From Corynebacterium sp. HMSC036D02 (GTDB lineage: Bacteria; Actinomycetota; Actinomycetes; Mycobacteriales; Mycobacteriaceae): a stretch of 32,094 bases of DNA. Shown here piece by piece: positions 9,067 to 17,067 of the stretch (positions within the stretch are counted from its first letter, which is position 1; the number at the start of each line of letters is the position of its first letter). Location: the NCBI RefSeq assembly GCF_001836165.1, contig NZ_KV827679.1, forward strand, positions 1 through 32,094. Direction: 5' to 3'. A model generated the notes under the pieces. The model was given only the letters and a program-made list of their open reading frames with translations. It did no database searches and had not been told where the DNA came from. The position numbers were made by a program, and so were the translations under genes.

Positions 9067-10548
9067 ATGTTGACCGATCTCATCCGCAATCACCGCAGCG
9101 TCGACGCCGTGGAGATCCCGCCGGTGGGGTGGAAGGCGCACGCGGAGGGCGTCGACAAGCTCCTGCGTAGCTTCCGCGCGGTGCCGAAGGATAAGCGCGT
9201 ACGTCTGGCGAAGAAAACCTCGAACCTTTTCCGCGGACGCAGCGGCAAGCAATCAGGGCTGGATGTCTCTGGCCTGGGCGGGGTCATTGAGGTCGATCCG
9301 ATTGCGCAGACCGCCGAGGTCCAGGGCATGTGTACCTACGAGGACCTTGTCGACGCCACCTTGCCGCACGGCCTGATGCCCTTCGTGGTGCCGCAGCTCA
9401 AGACCATTACGCTGGGCGGCGCTGTGACGGGCATGGGCGTGGAGTCCACGAGCTTCCGCGATGGATTGCCGCACGAATCCGTGCTGGAGATGGACATCCT
9501 CACCGGTACTGGCGAGATTCTCACGTGCTCACGTGAGGAGAACGTCGATCTCTTCCGCCTCTTCCCCAACTCCTACGGTTCCTTGGGCTATGCGGTGCGC
9601 CTCAAGATTGAGCTGCGCGCGGTGAAGCCTTACGTGGAGCTGAGGGAGGTGCGCTTCCACGACTTTGAGTCCTTGGCACGCACGCTTGACGACGTCTCCC
9701 GCACCCACTCCTATGACGGCCTCGATGTCCACGGCCTAGATGGCGTGGTCTTCTCTCCGGAGGAATCCTACCTGGTCATGGCCCGTTTCACGGAGGAGGA
9801 GGGCCCAACCTCCGACTACACGAGGGAGGAGATTTTCTACCGCAGCCTCCAGCACGCCCGCGGTATCCGCCGCGACCGCCTCACGGTGCGCGATTACATC
9901 TGGCGCTGGGATACTGACTGGTTCTGGTGCTCGCGAGCCTTCGGCGCGCAGAATCCGCGGGTGCGCAAGGTGTGGCCGCGGCAGCTGCGGCGCAGTTCCT
10001 TCTACTGGAAGCTCGTGCGCCTGGACCGGAAATACGAGCTGGAGTACAACTTCATCAAGAAGCCGAAGGGCCTGCCGCGGGGTGAGCGCGTGGTGCAGGA
10101 CATCGAGGTCACCCCGGAGAACTTGCCGGAGTTCTTGGACTGGTTCTTTGCGGCCTCCGATATCCAGCCGGTGTGGCTGTGCCCGATTCGGTTGCGCGAG
10201 GGCGTCGAAGACCTCGTTGGTACGGGCACGCTGGCCGCTGATTCCCCGGCCCCGTGGCCGCTGTACCCGCTGCGCCCGGGCCAGACCTGGGTCAACGTGG
10301 GCTTTTGGTCAGGCGTAGAGGGAAATCACATCGATCCCTCCGCCCCGGGCAACGGCGCCTTCAACCGCGTCATCGAGGCGAAAGTCAGCGAACTCGGCGG
10401 GCATAAGTCGTTGTACTCGGAAGCCTTCTACTCCCCCGAGCAATTTGCCGAACTCTACGGCGGTGACCTACCAGACCGCATCAAGGCCGTCACCGATCCG
10501 GATGGCCGCTTCCCCGGCCTCTATGAAAAGACGGTCAACGACGCCTAA
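9067..10548 (+). CDS. tmsA: FAD-binding oxidoreductase, 10-methylene fatty acyl reductase (TmsA/BfaA-like)
   Basis: Predicted to reduce the 10-methylene acyl chain made by the upstream methyltransferase, giving 10-methylstearoyl (tuberculostearoyl) lipids; NADPH is the known donor in the family. The 493-residue product has an FAD-binding PCMH-type domain at about 60-185: SGLDVSGLGGVIEVDPIAQT, GGAVTGMGVESTSFRDGL and NSYGSLGYAVRLKIEL. The rest resembles the DHCR24-like oxidoreductase C-terminal part (WLCPIRL, YPLRPGQTWVNVGFW). The start ATG at 9067 has an excellent GGAAGGAG ribosome site 4 bases upstream; the longer frame upstream is a shadow of the previous gene. It forms an operon with that gene. 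In many actinobacteria the reductase gene comes first; here it is second. Confidence 0.82.
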   Translation: MLTDLIRNHRSVDAVEIPPVGWKAHAEGVDKLLRSFRAVPKDKRVRLAKKTSNLFRGRSGKQSGLDVSGLGGVIEVDPIAQTAEVQGMCTYEDLVDATLPHGLMPFVVPQLKTITLGGAVTGMGVESTSFRDGLPHESVLEMDILTGTGEILTCSREENVDLFRLFPNSYGSLGYAVRLKIELRAVKPYVELREVRFHDFESLARTLDDVSRTHSYDGLDVHGLDGVVFSPEESYLVMARFTEEEGPTSDYTREEIFYRSLQHARGIRRDRLTVRDYIWRWDTDWFWCSRAFGAQNPRVRKVWPRQLRRSSFYWKLVRLDRKYELEYNFIKKPKGLPRGERVVQDIEVTPENLPEFLDWFFAASDIQPVWLCPIRLREGVEDLVGTGTLAADSPAPWPLYPLRPGQTWVNVGFWSGVEGNHIDPSAPGNGAFNRVIEAKVSELGGHKSLYSEAFYSPEQFAELYGGDLPDRIKAVTDPDGRFPGLYEKTVNDA

Positions 10549-10598
10549 CATTCCCACAACCGAAACTGCACCTGCACCTCAGCCGCATAAACTTCGTG

Positions 10599-10740
10599 CC
10601 ATAAGGTTCCTCTCAAAAGGCATTAGTACCTTTTGAGAGATGCCATTTGCGGCCCTCCCCGCGAAAACTCCCAGGTCAACACATAACAATCGGACCATAA
10701 GGTGCTCCTCAAAAGGTACTAATGCCTTTTGCGGCCTGCT
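10599..10740. repeat. Pair of related palindromic elements with inverted spacers
   Basis: Element 1 (10610-10639) has perfect 11-bp arms, CTCTCAAAAGG and CCTTTTGAGAG, around the spacer CATTAGTA. Element 2 (10708-10733) has CTCAAAAGG and CCTTTTGCG around TACTAATG, the exact reverse complement of the first spacer. Both are preceded by CCATAAGGT (10599 and 10695, 96 bases apart) in the same orientation. The sequence after element 2 (ATGCCTTTTGCGGCC, 10722) recurs after element 1 with one mismatch (ATGCCATTTGCGGCC, 10640). The region lies between convergent transcription units. No ORF with coding features is present. Confidence 0.75.
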
Positions 10741-10759
10741 GGAGTGCCCCGAAAACACC

Positions 10760-10804
10760 AAAAGCCCTCCCGAAGGCCACTCGGAAGTAGCGCCACGGGA
10801 GGGC
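10760..10804 (-). terminator. Rho-independent terminator after rplO
   Basis: GCCCTCCCG (10764-10772) pairs with CGGGAGGGC (10796-10804). On the minus strand the stem is followed by TTTTGGTGTTTT. It lies 27 bases after the rplO stop codon and closes the rpsH-to-rplO operon. Confidence 0.85.
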
Positions 10805-10831
10805 GATGGCTCTCACAGAGCCTGGAGAGAA

Positions 10832-11281
10832 TTACTTGGTTGCGGTGGCGGTGCCGCCAGCAGCCTCGATCTTCTCAACAGCAGACTTGGAGAACTTGTC
10901 AGCGGTGACGTTCAACTTAACGTTGATCTCACCGTTGCCCAGAACCTTGACCGGCTGGTTCTTGCGAACCAGGCCAGCAGCAACGATGCCCGCAACGGTG
11001 ACGTCGCCACCGTTAGCGAAAGCCTCTGCGAGGTCAGCAACGTTGACTACCTGGTACTCAACATGGTTCGGGTTCTTGAAGCCCTTGAGCTTCGGCAGAC
11101 GCATGTGGATCGGCATCTGGCCACCCTCGAAAGCAGCGGAAACCTGCTTACGAGCACCGGTGCCCTTGGTACCGCGACCAGCGGTCTTACCCTTGGATGC
11201 CTCACCGCGGCCGACGCGGGTCTTGGGCTTGTTGGAGCCTGCGGCCGGGCGCAGGTCGTGGAGCTTGATGATATCAGCCAT
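10832..11281 (-). CDS. rplO: 50S ribosomal protein L15
   Basis: L15 is a late-assembly 23S rRNA binding protein. The 149-residue product begins [20 protein letters not shown] and has the Gly/Lys/Arg-rich N-terminal arm ([20 protein letters not shown]), then the core [20 protein letters not shown]. It is the last gene of this operon; its start is three bases after rpmD, and a strong terminator follows. secY is not next, unlike the common arrangement. Confidence 0.97.
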   Translation of the reverse strand: MADIIKLHDLRPAAGSNKPKTRVGRGEASKGKTAGRGTKGTGARKQVSAAFEGGQMPIHMRLPKLKGFKNPNHVEYQVVNVADLAEAFANGGDVTVAGIVAAGLVRKNQPVKVLGNGEINVKLNVTADKFSKSAVEKIEAAGGTATATK

Positions 11282-11284
11282 GGT

Positions 11285-11470
11285 TTACTCCCCTGCCACT
11301 TCTTCGACGGTGACCAGGTGACGCACCTTGTGAACCATACCGCGGATGATCGGGGTGTCCTGCTTCACAACAGAGTGACCGATGCGCTTGAGACCAAGCG
11401 ACTCCATGTTTGCGCGGTGGTTCGGCTTGGTGCCCACAAGGCCCTTTACCTGAGTAATCTTCAGAGCCAT
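11285..11470 (-). CDS. rpmD: 50S ribosomal protein L30
   Basis: A 61-residue L30 of normal length: [20 protein letters not shown], then [20 protein letters not shown] and the C-terminal [11 protein letters not shown]30 binds 5S/23S rRNA regions of the large subunit. It lies between rpsE and rplO with three-base gaps on each side, so it is co-translated with them. Confidence 0.97.
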   Translation of the reverse strand: MALKITQVKGLVGTKPNHRANMESLGLKRIGHSVVKQDTPIIRGMVHKVRHLVTVEEVAGE

Positions 11471-11473
11471 TGC

Positions 11474-12100
11474 TTATGCCTCCTGACCTGCGCGCTTGCG
11501 CAGCATCTGGGCCGGTGCGACCTCCTCGAGGGACTTGCCACGACGTGCGGCAACTTCCTCCGGGCGAACCAGCTGCTTGAGGCCGTCCACGGTAGCGCGG
11601 ACGACGTTGAGAGCGTTGTCGGAGCCCAGGGACTTCGACAGAATGTCCTGCACACCAGCGCACTCAAGCACCGGACGAGCAGCACCGCCGGCGATGACAC
11701 CGGTACCCGGAGCGGCCGGCTTCATCATGACGATGCCAGCGGCGTCGCGACCCTCAACCGGGTGGGTAATGGTGCCAGCAATCATCGGGACGCGGAAGAA
11801 GTTCTTGCGAGCCTCTTCTGCACCCTTCTGGATTGCGGCCGGGACTTCCTTGGCCTTGCCGTAGCCGACGCCCACCATGCCCTGGCCGTCGCCAACGACG
11901 ACGAGAGCGGTGAAGGACATGTTGCGGCCACCCTTAACGGTCTTAGCGACGCGGTTGATGGTCACAACGCGCTCGATGTACTTATCGCGCTCGTTGTCCT
12001 GGTGGTTGCGGCGGTCGTTACGACGGCCGTTGTTGCGACCCTTGCGGTCGTTGTTGTTCTCGGCGGAGCGTCCGCCGTCACGCTGTTCACGGTCCGACAT
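11474..12100 (-). CDS. rpsE: 30S ribosomal protein S5
   Basis: S5 helps to form the mRNA entry site and controls decoding accuracy. The 208-residue product has a hydrophilic N-terminal extension of about 38 residues, rich in Asn, Arg and Asp ([20 protein letters not shown]). The S5 double-stranded-RNA-binding domain follows ([40 protein letters not shown]), then the C-terminal domain ([20 protein letters not shown]). The extension is longer than in E. coli (167 residues) but is common in actinobacteria. Confidence 0.97.
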   Translation of the reverse strand: MSDREQRDGGRSAENNNDRKGRNNGRRNDRRNHQDNERDKYIERVVTINRVAKTVKGGRNMSFTALVVVGDGQGMVGVGYGKAKEVPAAIQKGAEEARKNFFRVPMIAGTITHPVEGRDAAGIVMMKPAAPGTGVIAGGAARPVLECAGVQDILSKSLGSDNALNVVRATVDGLKQLVRPEEVAARRGKSLEEVAPAQMLRKRAGQEA

Positions 12101-12140
12101 TAGGCGTTCCTTCCGTTGATGTTTCCGTATGCCTTAATCA

Positions 12141-12542
12141 TTAGAACTGCAGACCACCTTCGCGAGCGGCGTCGGCCAGCGCGGCAACGCGGCCGTGGTA
12201 CTTGTAGCCTGCACGGTCGAAGACGACCTGCTCGATGCCAGCGGCCTTGGCGCGCTCAGCGATGAGCTGGCCTACCTTGGCAGCCTTGGCCTTCTTATCG
12301 CCCTCGAGTGCACGCACGTCGGCTTCCATGGAGGAAGCGGCAGCCAGGGTGTGGCCGGCCAGGTCATCGATGACCTGAACGTGCATGTGGCGGGAGGAGC
12401 GGTGAACGACCAGACGCGGTGCCTCAGGGGTGCCGCGGAGGGTCTTACGGATGCGGAAGTGGCGGCGCGCGCGTGCTTCACGACGACGCGAGGAAATGTC
12501 CTTGCCAACCGGGGTGCGCTTTGCGTTTTCAGTGTTAGCCAT
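12141..12542 (-). CDS. rplR: 50S ribosomal protein L18
   Basis: L18 binds 5S rRNA with L5 and helps to place it in the 50S subunit. The 133-residue product shows [40 protein letters not shown] and the C-terminal [20 protein letters not shown]. The N-terminus ([20 protein letters not shown]) is a little longer than in E. coli. It lies between rplF (3-base gap) and rpsE (40-base gap), in the spc-operon order. Confidence 0.97.
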   Translation of the reverse strand: MANTENAKRTPVGKDISSRRREARARRHFRIRKTLRGTPEAPRLVVHRSSRHMHVQVIDDLAGHTLAAASSMEADVRALEGDKKAKAAKVGQLIAERAKAAGIEQVVFDRAGYKYHGRVAALADAAREGGLQF

Positions 12543-12545
12543 TGC

Positions 12546-13082
12546 TTACTTACCCGTCTTTCCGACCTTGCGGCGGACTTGCTCGCCGTCGTAGCGAATA
12601 CCCTTGCCCTTGTAAGGATCGTCCTTACGCAGGCGGCGGATGTACGCGGCGACCTGTCCAACCAGTTGCTTGTCAATACCAGATACGGAGAGCTTGGTTG
12701 CGCCATCCACAGCGAAGGTGATGCCCTCCGGAGCCTCGATGAGGATCGGGTGGGAGTAACCCAGAGAGAACTCTAGGTCCTTACCCTTCTGCTGGACACG
12801 GTAACCAACACCGAAGATTTCCATCTTCTTGGTGTAGCCCTCGGTCACGCCAACAACGGCGTTGTTGACCAGGGAGCGGGACAGACCGTGCAGGGCGCGG
12901 TTCTTGCGGTCGTCATCCGGACGGGAGACCTTGATCTCATCGTCCTCGACGGCTGCGGTGATCGGCTCCGGCAGCTCAACCTCGAGGGTGCCCTTGGAAC
13001 CCTTAACGTTGACAACCTGGCCGTTGATGGTGATCTCGACGCCCTTCGGGACGGCGATAGGTGCTAGACCGATACGAGACAT
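12546..13082 (-). CDS. rplF: 50S ribosomal protein L6
   Basis: L6 sits at the base of the L7/L12 stalk, near the factor-binding site. The 178-residue product begins [20 protein letters not shown] and has the two repeated L6 domains; the second includes [20 protein letters not shown] and ends with [20 protein letters not shown], the family signature. It is separated by 14 bases from rpsH and 3 bases from rplR. Confidence 0.98.
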   Translation of the reverse strand: MSRIGLAPIAVPKGVEITINGQVVNVKGSKGTLEVELPEPITAAVEDDEIKVSRPDDDRKNRALHGLSRSLVNNAVVGVTEGYTKKMEIFGVGYRVQQKGKDLEFSLGYSHPILIEAPEGITFAVDGATKLSVSGIDKQLVGQVAAYIRRLRKDDPYKGKGIRYDGEQVRRKVGKTGK

Positions 13083-13096
13083 GTGTCAATCCTCCC

Positions 13097-13480
13097 TTAC
13101 CAGACGTAGGCGAGAACTTCTCCGCCTACACCCTTCTCCTGAGCCTGACGGTCGGTGAGCAGACCCTGGGACGTGGAGATGATGGCCACGCCCAGGCCGC
13201 CCAGAACCTGCGGCAGTTCGGTGGACTTTGCGTACACACGCAGACCCGGCTTAGACACGCGACGCAGACCCGAGAGGGAACGCTCACGGTTGTTGTACTT
13301 AAGCTCGAGGGACAGCTCGCGGCCCTCGACGGAGTAGTCAGCGATGTAGCCTTCCTGCTTCAAGATCTCAGCGATGTTCGCCTTGAGCTTGGAGGTCGGC
13401 ATCGACACGACGTCGTGGTGCGCATTAGATGCGTTGCGCACGCGCGACAGCATGTCGGCAATAGGATCAGTCATAGTCAT
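13097..13480 (-). CDS. rpsH: 30S ribosomal protein S8
   Basis: S8 binds helix 21 of 16S rRNA in the central domain and, in E. coli, represses spc-operon translation. The 127-residue product shows [20 protein letters not shown] at the N-terminus and the C-terminal signature [20 protein letters not shown]. The start at 13480 gives MTMTDP; an internal ATG two codons later is possible. This is the first gene of the rpsH-to-rplO unit. rpsN, which often sits between rplE and rpsH, is absent. Confidence 0.97.
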   Translation of the reverse strand: MTMTDPIADMLSRVRNASNAHHDVVSMPTSKLKANIAEILKQEGYIADYSVEGRELSLELKYNNRERSLSGLRRVSKPGLRVYAKSTELPQVLGGLGVAIISTSQGLLTDRQAQEKGVGGEVLAYVW

Positions 13481-13791
13481 ATGAGTGACCTTTAACCTTT
13501 CTCGTTGCGGTTCCCATAATGCTCACCAAAGCGTTTTCCGTGTGATTTCGGGCTACTCACGCTCCCCGCAGTCAATACCGCGAGGCGCTCGCCACCCTTT
13601 GATACAGACAACGGTCCGCTATCTACGGCGAGGGGCCTACAACAAAGTAGATGATTTTCAATTCTTCCGGCTTGGCACGTTTCCGCACCTCCTGCACTGT
13701 TTTCGCGGCGCAGGAGTGGAAAAATGCAAGTCCGTCGGATTACTCTACCCGCTGACATGCAGTTTTCCAAAACGCGTTAGCATAGGAAGCC
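13481..13791. other. Divergent intergenic region, rpsH / DUF6457 gene
   Basis: This is a 311-base region that must hold the rpsH operon promoter (minus) and the promoter of the formate accessory genes (plus). An imperfect hairpin, CTCCTGC (13689-13695) / GCAGGAG (13710-13716), is visible. TAGCAT at 13778-13783 lies 8 bases before the ATG at 13792 and could be its -10, with no good -35. No coding sequence is supported. Confidence 0.35.
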
Positions 13792-14040
13792 ATGAGCGAA
13801 ACACCTGATCCGATCCGCACCGCCCATCAGTGGCTGGAAGAGGCCGCCGAGCTAATCGGAGTCTCCCCTGAGGAGGCCACCGCCCTGGTCAAGGAACTTC
13901 TCGATCTGACCAAGGACGTTGCGCATACCCAGTCCCGTCCCGCTGCTCCCCTGACGGCGTACCTAGTGGGCTTAGCTTCCAAAAACCCCCAGGAAGCCCG
14001 CGCGCATATCGCCACGTTGAAGGAGGCCCTCAACCGATGA
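13792..14040 (+). CDS. DUF6457 domain protein, linked to molybdoenzyme maturation
   Basis: This small 82-residue, mostly helical soluble protein opens MSETPDPIRTAHQWLEEAAE and contains SPEEATALVKELLDLTKDVA and RPAAPLTAYLVGLAS. I recognise it as the DUF6457 type, found in actinobacteria next to fdhD or fused to molybdenum cofactor guanylyltransferases. Its biochemical role is not known to me. The stop codon overlaps the fdhD start by four bases (ATGA), so the two are translated together. An AGGAAG sequence lies directly before the ATG. Confidence 0.75.
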   Translation: MSETPDPIRTAHQWLEEAAELIGVSPEEATALVKELLDLTKDVAHTQSRPAAPLTAYLVGLASKNPQEARAHIATLKEALNR

Positions 14041-14888
14041 GTGGTCGCGTCAACGCCACCTTCGCCGTAACAAAGGTGCGCCTCAACGAAGACGGGCAGG
14101 TCATACAGGTCGATACGCGCGGCGATACCGTCACGGGCGAAGAGCCCTTGGAGATCCGCGTGGGCGGGCAGACGTTGACCACGACGATGCGCACGCCGGG
14201 CCACGACGTCGAGTTGGCCCACGGTTTCCTCCACTCGGAAGGCCATATCAGCTCCGCAAGCGACCTCAAGGAGGCCCGCTATTGCGCGGGCGCCTCCGCG
14301 GACGGGCGCAATCCCTATAATCTGCTGGATGTCGAGCTAACTAACCCGCACGCCATCACGCTGGCTGATCTGCGCCTGACCACCACCACATCCGCCTGCG
14401 GGGTGTGCGGCACTTCCTCCATCGAGGCGCTGATGAAGCAGAGCCGCTACGAGATTCCGCAGGTGCCGGTGGATCCGGGGGTCGTCGCCAAGCTGCCCGA
14501 GACCCTGAAGCGGGAGCAAAAACAGTTCCGCAAGACCGGCGGCATTCACGCCGCTGGGGCCTTTACTCTCGACGGCGAGCCCATCGTGGTGCGCGAGGAC
14601 GTCGGCAGGCACAACGCCGCCGATAAAGTCATTGGCCACCTACTCATGGAAGGCATGCTACCTGCCAGTGACCTCATTCTCGTCATGAGTTCGCGCGCCA
14701 GTTTCGAGCTGGTCAACAAAGCGGCGATGGCCGGCTTTGGCATGCTCGTTGCGGTTTCGGCGGCTTCCTCCCTAGCCGTGGAAACCGCCCGGGAGACCGG
14801 CATGGCGCTGGTTGGCTTCGCGCGCGGCGACCGCTTCAACCTCTACTCGGGCGAACTTAATCGCGGTACGCTTCCGGGCCAGAGTTAA
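14037..14888 (+). CDS. fdhD: Formate dehydrogenase accessory sulfurtransferase FdhD
   Basis: FdhD passes sulfur from a cysteine desulfurase to the bis-MGD molybdenum cofactor, which is needed for formate dehydrogenase activity. The 283-residue product has the catalytic motif CGVCG with C121 and C124, preceded by LRLTTTTSA. It also has the conserved GGIHAAGAFTLDGEPIVVRE, DVGRHNAADKVIGHLL, and SSRASFELVNKAAMAGFGML. The 3' end overlaps the convergent transporter gene by 32 bases. No formate dehydrogenase gene is in this window, although FdhD would only make sense with one, so that gene is probably elsewhere. Confidence 0.96.
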   Translation: MSGRVNATFAVTKVRLNEDGQVIQVDTRGDTVTGEEPLEIRVGGQTLTTTMRTPGHDVELAHGFLHSEGHISSASDLKEARYCAGASADGRNPYNLLDVELTNPHAITLADLRLTTTTSACGVCGTSSIEALMKQSRYEIPQVPVDPGVVAKLPETLKREQKQFRKTGGIHAAGAFTLDGEPIVVREDVGRHNAADKVIGHLLMEGMLPASDLILVMSSRASFELVNKAAMAGFGMLVAVSAASSLAVETARETGMALVGFARGDRFNLYSGELNRGTLPGQS

Positions 14889-15645
14889 GCCAGGCATACA
14901 CGCCGCCAATAAGGAAGCCGCCGCCGATGAGGTTTCCCACCCACACGATGGACCAGTTGGCCAGGACCGCACCGAGAGTAAAGCCCTCAGGCAGCGGACT
15001 GGCACAGAAGAAGGTCAGGGTCATCAGGCAGAAGTTGGCGATAACGTGCTCCAGCCCCAGGCCCACAAAGCAGGCGATGATCGGCACGATGACGAAGAAC
15101 TTGGATACCACATCCTTGGCAAAGACCGCGCCGACGATAGCCATGTTGACCACGAAGTTGGCCAGCATAGCCTCCACCAGCAGCCCGCCTGGGCCCTTGA
15201 TGAGCTTGCCCATCGCGAGGTTGGCGATGAGATGGTTCGGGTCGATGCCGCCCAGCTTGGCCGACATTCCCATGGCTGCGGCAAAGAGGGCAGCACCAAC
15301 CAGGTTGAACAGCGTCGTCACCACCAGCAGCCACAGGGCCTTGCCCCAGCCCACGTGCTTTGTTGCGGCGCCATAGACCATGTACATCATGTTGCCGGTG
15401 GCCAGCTCCGCGCCAAGAAGGACGATGGCAAACAGTCCCAAGCCGAACAGGCATGCAAAGACCAGCGAGCCCAGACCTTCCACATGCTTCTCGACGCCCA
15501 TCCCCATCACCGCAGCAAACGCCGTGCCGATAGCGAGGTACACGCCCGCCAGGGTGGAGCGCACGGCGAAACGGGCGAAGAATTCATCGAGCAACGTGAC
15601 CTTCTTCTTCACCGCAGCTGCCACAGCGTCATTCAGGGACATCAT
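14857..15645 (-). CDS. Formate/nitrite transporter (FocA/NirC family)
   Basis: A pentameric channel family that moves formate, nitrite or related small anions across the cytoplasmic membrane. The 262-residue protein has six hydrophobic segments, the family signatures GAELATGNMMYM and NFVVNMAIVGAVFAKDVVSK, and the central-pore histidine in GLGLEHVIANF. The start is either of two adjacent ATGs (15645 or 15642) behind GAGG. It converges with fdhD and overlaps its last 32 bases. The position beside fdhD suggests formate as the substrate, but the sequence alone does not decide between formate and nitrite. Confidence 0.9.
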   Translation of the reverse strand: MMSLNDAVAAAVKKKVTLLDEFFARFAVRSTLAGVYLAIGTAFAAVMGMGVEKHVEGLGSLVFACLFGLGLFAIVLLGAELATGNMMYMVYGAATKHVGWGKALWLLVVTTLFNLVGAALFAAAMGMSAKLGGIDPNHLIANLAMGKLIKGPGGLLVEAMLANFVVNMAIVGAVFAKDVVSKFFVIVPIIACFVGLGLEHVIANFCLMTLTFFCASPLPEGFTLGAVLANWSIVWVGNLIGGGFLIGGVYAWLNSGPEAYRD

Positions 15646-15753
15646 TTACCTCACCGGATAGATAGTTCACGGACGCCAGTAGTTTACTCCCCGCCTCTTC
15701 ATTCCTCAGAGGAAACACTGCCTCCGTCTTGTTGCGAGAAGGAGTGCAAGCGC

Positions 15754-15788
15754 AAAATTCCCCGGCCTCCTTACGGAGTACCGGGGAT
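15754..15788 (-). terminator. Rho-independent terminator after rplE
   Basis: TCCCCGG (15759-15765) pairs with CCGGGGA (15781-15787), with an inner CCTCC/GGAG pairing. On the minus strand the stem is followed by ATTTTG. It lies about 40 bases after the rplE stop and separates rplN-rplX-rplE from the formate transporter gene. Confidence 0.75.
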
Positions 15789-15826
15789 GCTCTTCACCTA
15801 TGTATTAGGCGGAAGAATTCGCTACG

Positions 15827-16378
15827 TTACTTGAACGGGAAGCCGAGCTCGCGCAGGAGCTTGCGGCCCTCTTCGTCGTTGGTAGCGGAGGTCACGACGG
15901 TGATGTCCATACCACGCGGGCGGTCCACCTTGTCGATGTCGATCTCGTAGAACATGGTCTGCTCGCTGAGGCCAAAGGTGTAGTTGCCGTGGCCGTCGAA
16001 CTGCTGGTCGGAGAGACCGCGGAAGTCGCGAATACGCGGCAGCGCGATGGTCAGCAGGCGGTCCAGGAACTCCCACATGCGGTCGCCGCGCAGGGTAACG
16101 CGCGCACCGATGGGCATGCCCTCACGGAGCTTGAAGTTAGCGATGGACTTCTTAGCGCGACGCACCTGCGGCTTCTGGCCGGTGATAGCGGTAAGGTCCT
16201 CGAGAGCACCGTTGATCATCTTGGAGTCGCGGGCAGCGTCGCCCACACCCATGTTGACAACAACCTTGGTGACGCCCGGAATCTGCATCACGTTCTCGTA
16301 CTTGAACTCTTCGTTCAGAGCCTTCTTGATTTCCTCGCGGTAGCGGGTCTTCAGACGCGGAGTGTAATTCTCGCTCAT
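15827..16378 (-). CDS. rplE: 50S ribosomal protein L5
   Basis: L5 binds 5S rRNA and contacts S13 across the subunit interface. The 183-residue product starts [20 protein letters not shown] and includes [40 protein letters not shown] and [20 protein letters not shown]. The frame is open up to 16483, but those extra residues overlap rplX and have no family match, so the ATG at 16378 is chosen; it begins one base before the rplX stop region. It is last in rplN-rplX-rplE. Confidence 0.97.
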   Translation of the reverse strand: MSENYTPRLKTRYREEIKKALNEEFKYENVMQIPGVTKVVVNMGVGDAARDSKMINGALEDLTAITGQKPQVRRAKKSIANFKLREGMPIGARVTLRGDRMWEFLDRLLTIALPRIRDFRGLSDQQFDGHGNYTFGLSEQTMFYEIDIDKVDRPRGMDITVVTSATNDEEGRKLLRELGFPFK

Positions 16379-16379
16379 G

Positions 16380-16694
16380 TTAGATGTCCTTCCCGTTGCT
16401 ACGTGCGATGCGGACCTTCTTGCCGTTTTCGTCGAAACGGTAGCCCACGCGGGTCGGGTTGCCCTCGGAGTCGACGATCGCAACGTTGGACACGTGGATC
16501 GGAGCTTCCTGGGTTACGATTCCGCCGGACTCGGCGCCACGCTCGGTAGCGGAGTTAGCAACGTGCTTCTTAACGCGGTTGACGCCCTCAACGAGGACCT
16601 TGTCGCGCTTCGGGTATGCCTCAATGACCTTGCCCTTCGCGCCCTTGTCCGGGCCCGAAATGACAATCACCATATCGCCCTTATGAATCTTCAT
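16380..16694 (-). CDS. rplX: 50S ribosomal protein L24
   Basis: L24 is one of two assembly initiators of the 50S subunit. The 104-residue product has the KOW motif in its first 40 residues ([20 protein letters not shown]), then [20 protein letters not shown] and the C-terminal [20 protein letters not shown]. Length is normal. It lies four bases after rplN and is followed at once by rplE. Confidence 0.97.
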   Translation of the reverse strand: MKIHKGDMVIVISGPDKGAKGKVIEAYPKRDKVLVEGVNRVKKHVANSATERGAESGGIVTQEAPIHVSNVAIVDSEGNPTRVGYRFDENGKKVRIARSNGKDI

Positions 16695-16698
16695 AAGA

Positions 16699-17067
16699 CT
16701 AGATCACCTCCGGTGCGAGAGAAACGATCTTCATGAAGCGCTTGTCACGAAGTTCGCGAGCAACCGGGCCGAAGATGCGGGTACCGCGCGGCTCGTTGTC
16801 ACCCTTGAGAATAACTGCGGCGTTTTCATCGAATGCGATGTAGGAGCCGTCCGGACGACGGGTCTCCTTCTTGGCACGGACGATGACGGCCTTGACGACA
16901 TCGCCTTCCTTTACGTTGCCACCCGGGATGGCTTCCTTGACAGTGGCGACGACGATGTCACCAATGCCAGCGAAACGTCGAACGGAGCCGCCGAGAACAC
17001 GGATGACGAGGATCTCTCGTGCACCGGAGTTGTCGGCGACGCGCAGACGCGATTCTTGCTGAATCAC
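16699..17067 (-). CDS. rplN: 50S ribosomal protein L14
   Basis: L14 forms an intersubunit bridge with 16S rRNA helix 14. The 122-residue product begins [20 protein letters not shown] and includes the core [20 protein letters not shown] and [19 protein letters not shown]. The start codon is GTG at 17067, with AGGAG 7 bases upstream. In standard spc operons it follows rpsQ directly; here 6 kb of sucrose and envelope genes lie between, so it must have its own promoter. Confidence 0.97.
   Translation of the reverse strand: MIQQESRLRVADNSGAREILVIRVLGGSVRRFAGIGDIVVATVKEAIPGGNVKEGDVVKAVIVRAKKETRRPDGSYIAFDENAAVILKGDNEPRGTRIFGPVARELRDKRFMKIVSLAPEVI

Noticed and set aside
7635..9089. A 484-codon open frame antisense to the methyltransferase gene, and similar long frames such as 10640-12103 and 17720-19450
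   Set aside because: Each mirrors a well-supported gene on the other strand, has no recognisable domain, and lacks a start signal.
10579..10761. A 60-codon minus-strand ORF with an internal repeat (LVPFEEHLMVR / LMPFERNLMAR)
   Set aside because: The protein repeat is only the translation of the two DNA palindromes. It has no ribosome site and no coding signal beyond the repeat.
13485..13808. Small ORFs on both strands in the rpsH / DUF6457 gap
   Set aside because: They have no ribosome site, no similarity to known families, and compositions unlike the neighbouring genes.
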